The position numbers and the translations under genes are program-made. 55,311 nt of DNA from a bacterium (lineage in GTDB: Bacteria > Cyanobacteriota > Vampirovibrionia > Gastranaerophilales > Gastranaerophilaceae). Below are positions 52,619 through 55,311 of the stretch, piece by piece; the stretch's first letter is position 1, and each line of letters starts with the position of its first letter. The stretch is taken from assembly GCA_017482685.1 (NCBI GenBank), contig JAFUMP010000035.1, forward strand, positions 1 through 55,311, in the 5' to 3' direction. The notes below the pieces were generated by a model. That model was not told the origin of the DNA. It did no database searches and saw only the letters and a program-made list of their open reading frames with translations.

Positions 52619-55177
52619 TTATTCTTCAATACTGTTTTCAATTAATGTTGTTTGTTCTGTTTTAGTTTCAGCTTCTTGCATTGCACAAGAACCAGTTGCA
52701 GGATCGTAATCATCATCTTTATCCGTGTTTACAATCTTGTTAACAGAAACAACTGTATCATTTTCCATTAAGTTTTGTGCTCTTACACCAGTTGCAGGTC
52801 TGCCTTGACAAGAGATATCGCCAGCTTTAATTCTAGTTACGATACCGCTTGATGTTACTAGCATAATTTCATCTTTTTCTTCAACGATTGTTAATGCAAC
52901 CAATCTAGACATATTAGATTTAAATTTAGTTGCAATTAAGCCAATACCACCTCTGTTTTGTGAACGAAATTCAGATAATTTTGTACGTTTTCCAAATCCG
53001 TCAGAAGTTACAACTAATAAATCAGCATCATAATTACGAGGGACGATATCACAGCCGATAATTGTATCAGCAGAACGTAATTTCATTGAATTAACCCCTC
53101 TTGCGCTTCTGCCTAATGGTCTTAAATCTTCAATTGGGAATCTAATAGCCATACCGCAAGATGTACCGATAATAATTTCGTCATTTGGATTTGCTAGTTT
53201 TACCCAATTCAACTTATCGCCTTCTTCAAGCGAAATTGCAATAATACCGCTTCTTCTAATATTTGCAAAATTATCTAATTCAATTCTCTTAATATAACCT
53301 TTTTGAGTTAGCATGATTAAATTCAAATCATGTGAGAATGTACTTACAGGAACAACTGCTGTAATTTTTTCTCCTTGTTCTATTGGAAGAACATTTACAA
53401 TTGGTAGTCCTTTAGATTGTCTACCGCCTTCTGGGAAGTCATATACATTTAAGCTGTATACAATACCCTTAGAAGAGAAGAATAATACTTTGTCATGCAT
53501 CATTGCAGTAAAGAAATGTTGTATATCATCATCTTCTTTTGTTTTAATTCCAGCTTTACCTCTTGTTGCACGATTTTGACGCTCAAATGTATCTAAAGAA
53601 ATTCTCTTTAAATATCCTTGGTGAGTAATAAATACAGCCATTGGTGTATTTGGAGTTAAATCTTCAATTGTAACTTCTCCTTGTTCTGGAAGAATTTGAG
53701 TTTTTCTATCGTCACCATATTTTTCTTTATCTTCAATAAGTTCTGCTTTAATAATATCAAGAACTTTTTGTCTATCAGCAAGGATTTCTTCGTACTCTTG
53801 AATCTTTTTAAGTAATTCATCATATTCATTTTTAATCTTATCTTGTTCTAAGCCTGTCAATCTTCTTAATTGCATTTCTAAGATTGCATTGGCTTGGTCT
53901 ACGTCTAAACCAAATCGACTCATTAAGCCAATTCTTGCTTCATCAGTAGTTTTTGATTTTTTGATTAATTCAATAACTTCATCTAATGAGCCTAATGCAA
54001 TTAATAAACCAGCTAAAATATGAGCTCTAATTTTTGCTTTTTTCAAGAAGTAAATAGTTCTTCTTGTCACAATTTCAACTCTATGTTCTACAAATTCGCT
54101 TAATACTTCGTATAAGTTCAACAATCTTGGCTGTTTACCACAAAGCGTAACCATGTTTACACCGAATGTCGTAGCTAGTTGAATATATTTGAACAAGTTA
54201 TTTTTAACAACTTCTGGTTTTGCGTCACGTTTAAGTTCGATAACTATACGCATACCATCTCTGTCTGATTCATCTCTTAAATCAGAAATACCATTGATTC
54301 TTTGTTCTTTAACCAAATCTGCAATTTTTTCGATTAATTGCGCTTTGTTAACTTGATAAGGAATTTCTGTAACAATAATTGCAGTTCTTGTTTGTCTACC
54401 TGCGCCACCAGGAATTTCTTCAATAGTAGCTACTGATGACATTTTTATAGAACCACGTCCTGTTTCGTAAGCTTGTTTAATATCATTTAAACCAATAATT
54501 GTTGCAGCTGTTGGGAAGTCTGGACCCTTAATATGTTCCATCAATCCTTCAATAGTGATTTGAGGGTTATCAATTAACGCTATTGTTCCATCAACAACTT
54601 CTGATAAGTTATGAGGAGGAATATTTGTTGCCATACCTACTGCAATACCAGATACTCCGTTTAATAAAAGCATAGGTAATCTTACAGGCAGTACAGAAGG
54701 CTCTTCTAATGAACCGTCAAAGTTTGGAACAAAATCAACTGTTTCGCAGTCAATATCAGCTAACATAGAAGTTGTAATTTTGTGCATACGTGCTTCTGTA
54801 TAACGCATTGCAGCAGCTCCATCACCGTCAACTGAACCGAAGTTACCATGACCATCAACAACTAGATAACGAGTGTTGAAATCTTGAGCCAAACGAACAA
54901 GAGCTTCATAAACAGAACTGTCGCCGTGTGGGTGATATTTACCAAGAACTTCACCAACGATACGAGCACACTTTTTGAATGGTTTATCAGGTGTCATGCC
55001 TAACTCGTTCATTGCGTATAAAATACGTCTATGAACTGGCTTTAGCCCGTCTCTAACATCTGGAAGTGCACGACCAACAATAACAGACATTGCATAGTCA
55101 ATGTAGCACTTTTTCATTTCTTCTCTTATATTAACTGGTACGATTTTACCGTCCGAAAACATATTTTGTTGACTCAA
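52619..55177 (-). CDS. gyrA: DNA gyrase subunit A
   Basis: Introduces negative supercoils together with GyrB. 852 residues: breakage-reunion domain with catalytic Tyr126 in [11 protein letters not shown], quinolone region [10 protein letters not shown] (Ser at the position equal to E. coli Ser83, Glu at 87), and a C-terminal beta-pinwheel. The GyrA box, normally QRRGGKG, reads QNRATRG; I recall similar forms in cyanobacterial GyrA. The TTG start stands seven bases behind AGGAG; the next ATG five codons on has no site. ParC is a less likely alternative given the pinwheel repeats. Confidence 0.92.
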   Translation of the reverse strand: MSQQNMFSDGKIVPVNIREEMKKCYIDYAMSVIVGRALPDVRDGLKPVHRRILYAMNELGMTPDKPFKKCARIVGEVLGKYHPHGDSSVYEALVRLAQDFNTRYLVVDGHGNFGSVDGDGAAAMRYTEARMHKITTSMLADIDCETVDFVPNFDGSLEEPSVLPVRLPMLLLNGVSGIAVGMATNIPPHNLSEVVDGTIALIDNPQITIEGLMEHIKGPDFPTAATIIGLNDIKQAYETGRGSIKMSSVATIEEIPGGAGRQTRTAIIVTEIPYQVNKAQLIEKIADLVKEQRINGISDLRDESDRDGMRIVIELKRDAKPEVVKNNLFKYIQLATTFGVNMVTLCGKQPRLLNLYEVLSEFVEHRVEIVTRRTIYFLKKAKIRAHILAGLLIALGSLDEVIELIKKSKTTDEARIGLMSRFGLDVDQANAILEMQLRRLTGLEQDKIKNEYDELLKKIQEYEEILADRQKVLDIIKAELIEDKEKYGDDRKTQILPEQGEVTIEDLTPNTPMAVFITHQGYLKRISLDTFERQNRATRGKAGIKTKEDDDIQHFFTAMMHDKVLFFSSKGIVYSLNVYDFPEGGRQSKGLPIVNVLPIEQGEKITAVVPVSTFSHDLNLIMLTQKGYIKRIELDNFANIRRSGIIAISLEEGDKLNWVKLANPNDEIIIGTSCGMAIRFPIEDLRPLGRSARGVNSMKLRSADTIIGCDIVPRNYDADLLVVTSDGFGKRTKLSEFRSQNRGGIGLIATKFKSNMSRLVALTIVEEKDEIMLVTSSGIVTRIKAGDISCQGRPATGVRAQNLMENDTVVSVNKIVNTDKDDDYDPATGSCAMQEAETKTEQTTLIENSIEE

Positions 55178-55288
55178 AATCTTTCTCCTCCATCCCTTAT
55201 ATTTAACATTATACTACCATAAAAATAGTTTGTGTAAAGTTATACGTTGTTTTAATTATTTTTTTATATAAATTGGGGGAGGAATAAG

Positions 55289-55311
55289 GTGAGATATTTT
55301 ATTAATTTATG
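55289..55311 (+). CDS. Start of a gene cut by the window end (tentative)
   Basis: GGGGGAGG stands six to eight bases before GTG AGA TAT TTT ATT AAT TTA, open to the window edge. Only seven codons are visible, so this rests on the ribosome site alone. Confidence 0.3.

Noticed and set aside
52619-55177. ParC (topoisomerase IV) instead of GyrA because of the weak GyrA box
   Set aside because: Length, the C-terminal pinwheel repeats and the resemblance of the box to what I recall of cyanobacterial GyrA favour gyrase.

Overview
The window is AT-rich bacterial chromosome with no rRNA and no recognisable prophage. Several markers point to a non-photosynthetic relative of Cyanobacteria (Melainabacteria/Vampirovibrionia, most likely Gastranaerophilales). 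These are an RpaB-type response regulator, an LdpA-type two-cluster ferredoxin protein, a GyrA with what I recall as a cyanobacterial-style degenerate GyrA box, and several lineage-specific proteins with a short F-K-G-like motif near the N-terminus. The assignment is by protein resemblance from memory, not by a search.

Layout. 1-5.6 kb: a small membrane protein, rlmD with a DEDDh exonuclease, trxA, and galE-glf for UDP-galactofuranose precursors. 5.8-12.7 kb: tRNA-Ile with a peculiar downstream element, nth, priA, tRNA-Cys, dnaA and a TPR protein. 12.7-18.4 kb: a minus-strand run of a small protein, proA, tyrA, a TPR-glycosyltransferase and nadE. 18.5-21.2 kb: an accessory patch with tRNA-Arg preceded by a partial tRNA copy, a DUF559 gene, an FKA-motif protein and several repeats. 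21.3-24.7 kb: dprA-topA. 25-30.8 kb: an alpha-type ribosomal operon (infA, rpmJ, rpsM, rpsK, rpsD, rpoA, rplQ, truA, rplM, rpsI), in which five of the gene junctions carry a palindromic interspersed repeat and truA carries a structured in-frame insertion. 30.8-36.2 kb: a secreted GH13/TreS-like enzyme, an inactive-looking alpha/beta hydrolase and small proteins. 36.2-46 kb: ldpA-HAD-methyltransferase, comM, plsC-like, ychF and a Na/Pi cotransporter. 46-48.7 kb: prmC and rpaB. 48.8-52.6 kb: tRNA-His with a second copy of the tRNA-linked element, and accessory sequence. 52.6-55.2 kb: gyrA.

The most unusual signal is a pair of units of about 185 bp, one behind tRNA-Ile and one behind tRNA-His. 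Each is bounded by a 19-20 bp direct repeat of the 3' end of its own tRNA. Each contains a diverged RNA-like fold whose paired positions change together between the copies. A reduced version with a related hairpin lies in front of tRNA-Arg. Other candidates are the in-frame insertion in truA, the ribosomal-operon repeats, a shared promoter-like motif (GGMAATT-N13-ATACTT) ahead of three unrelated small genes, a NadE whose glutaminase domain has lost two catalytic residues, and repeat-flanked gene cassettes.
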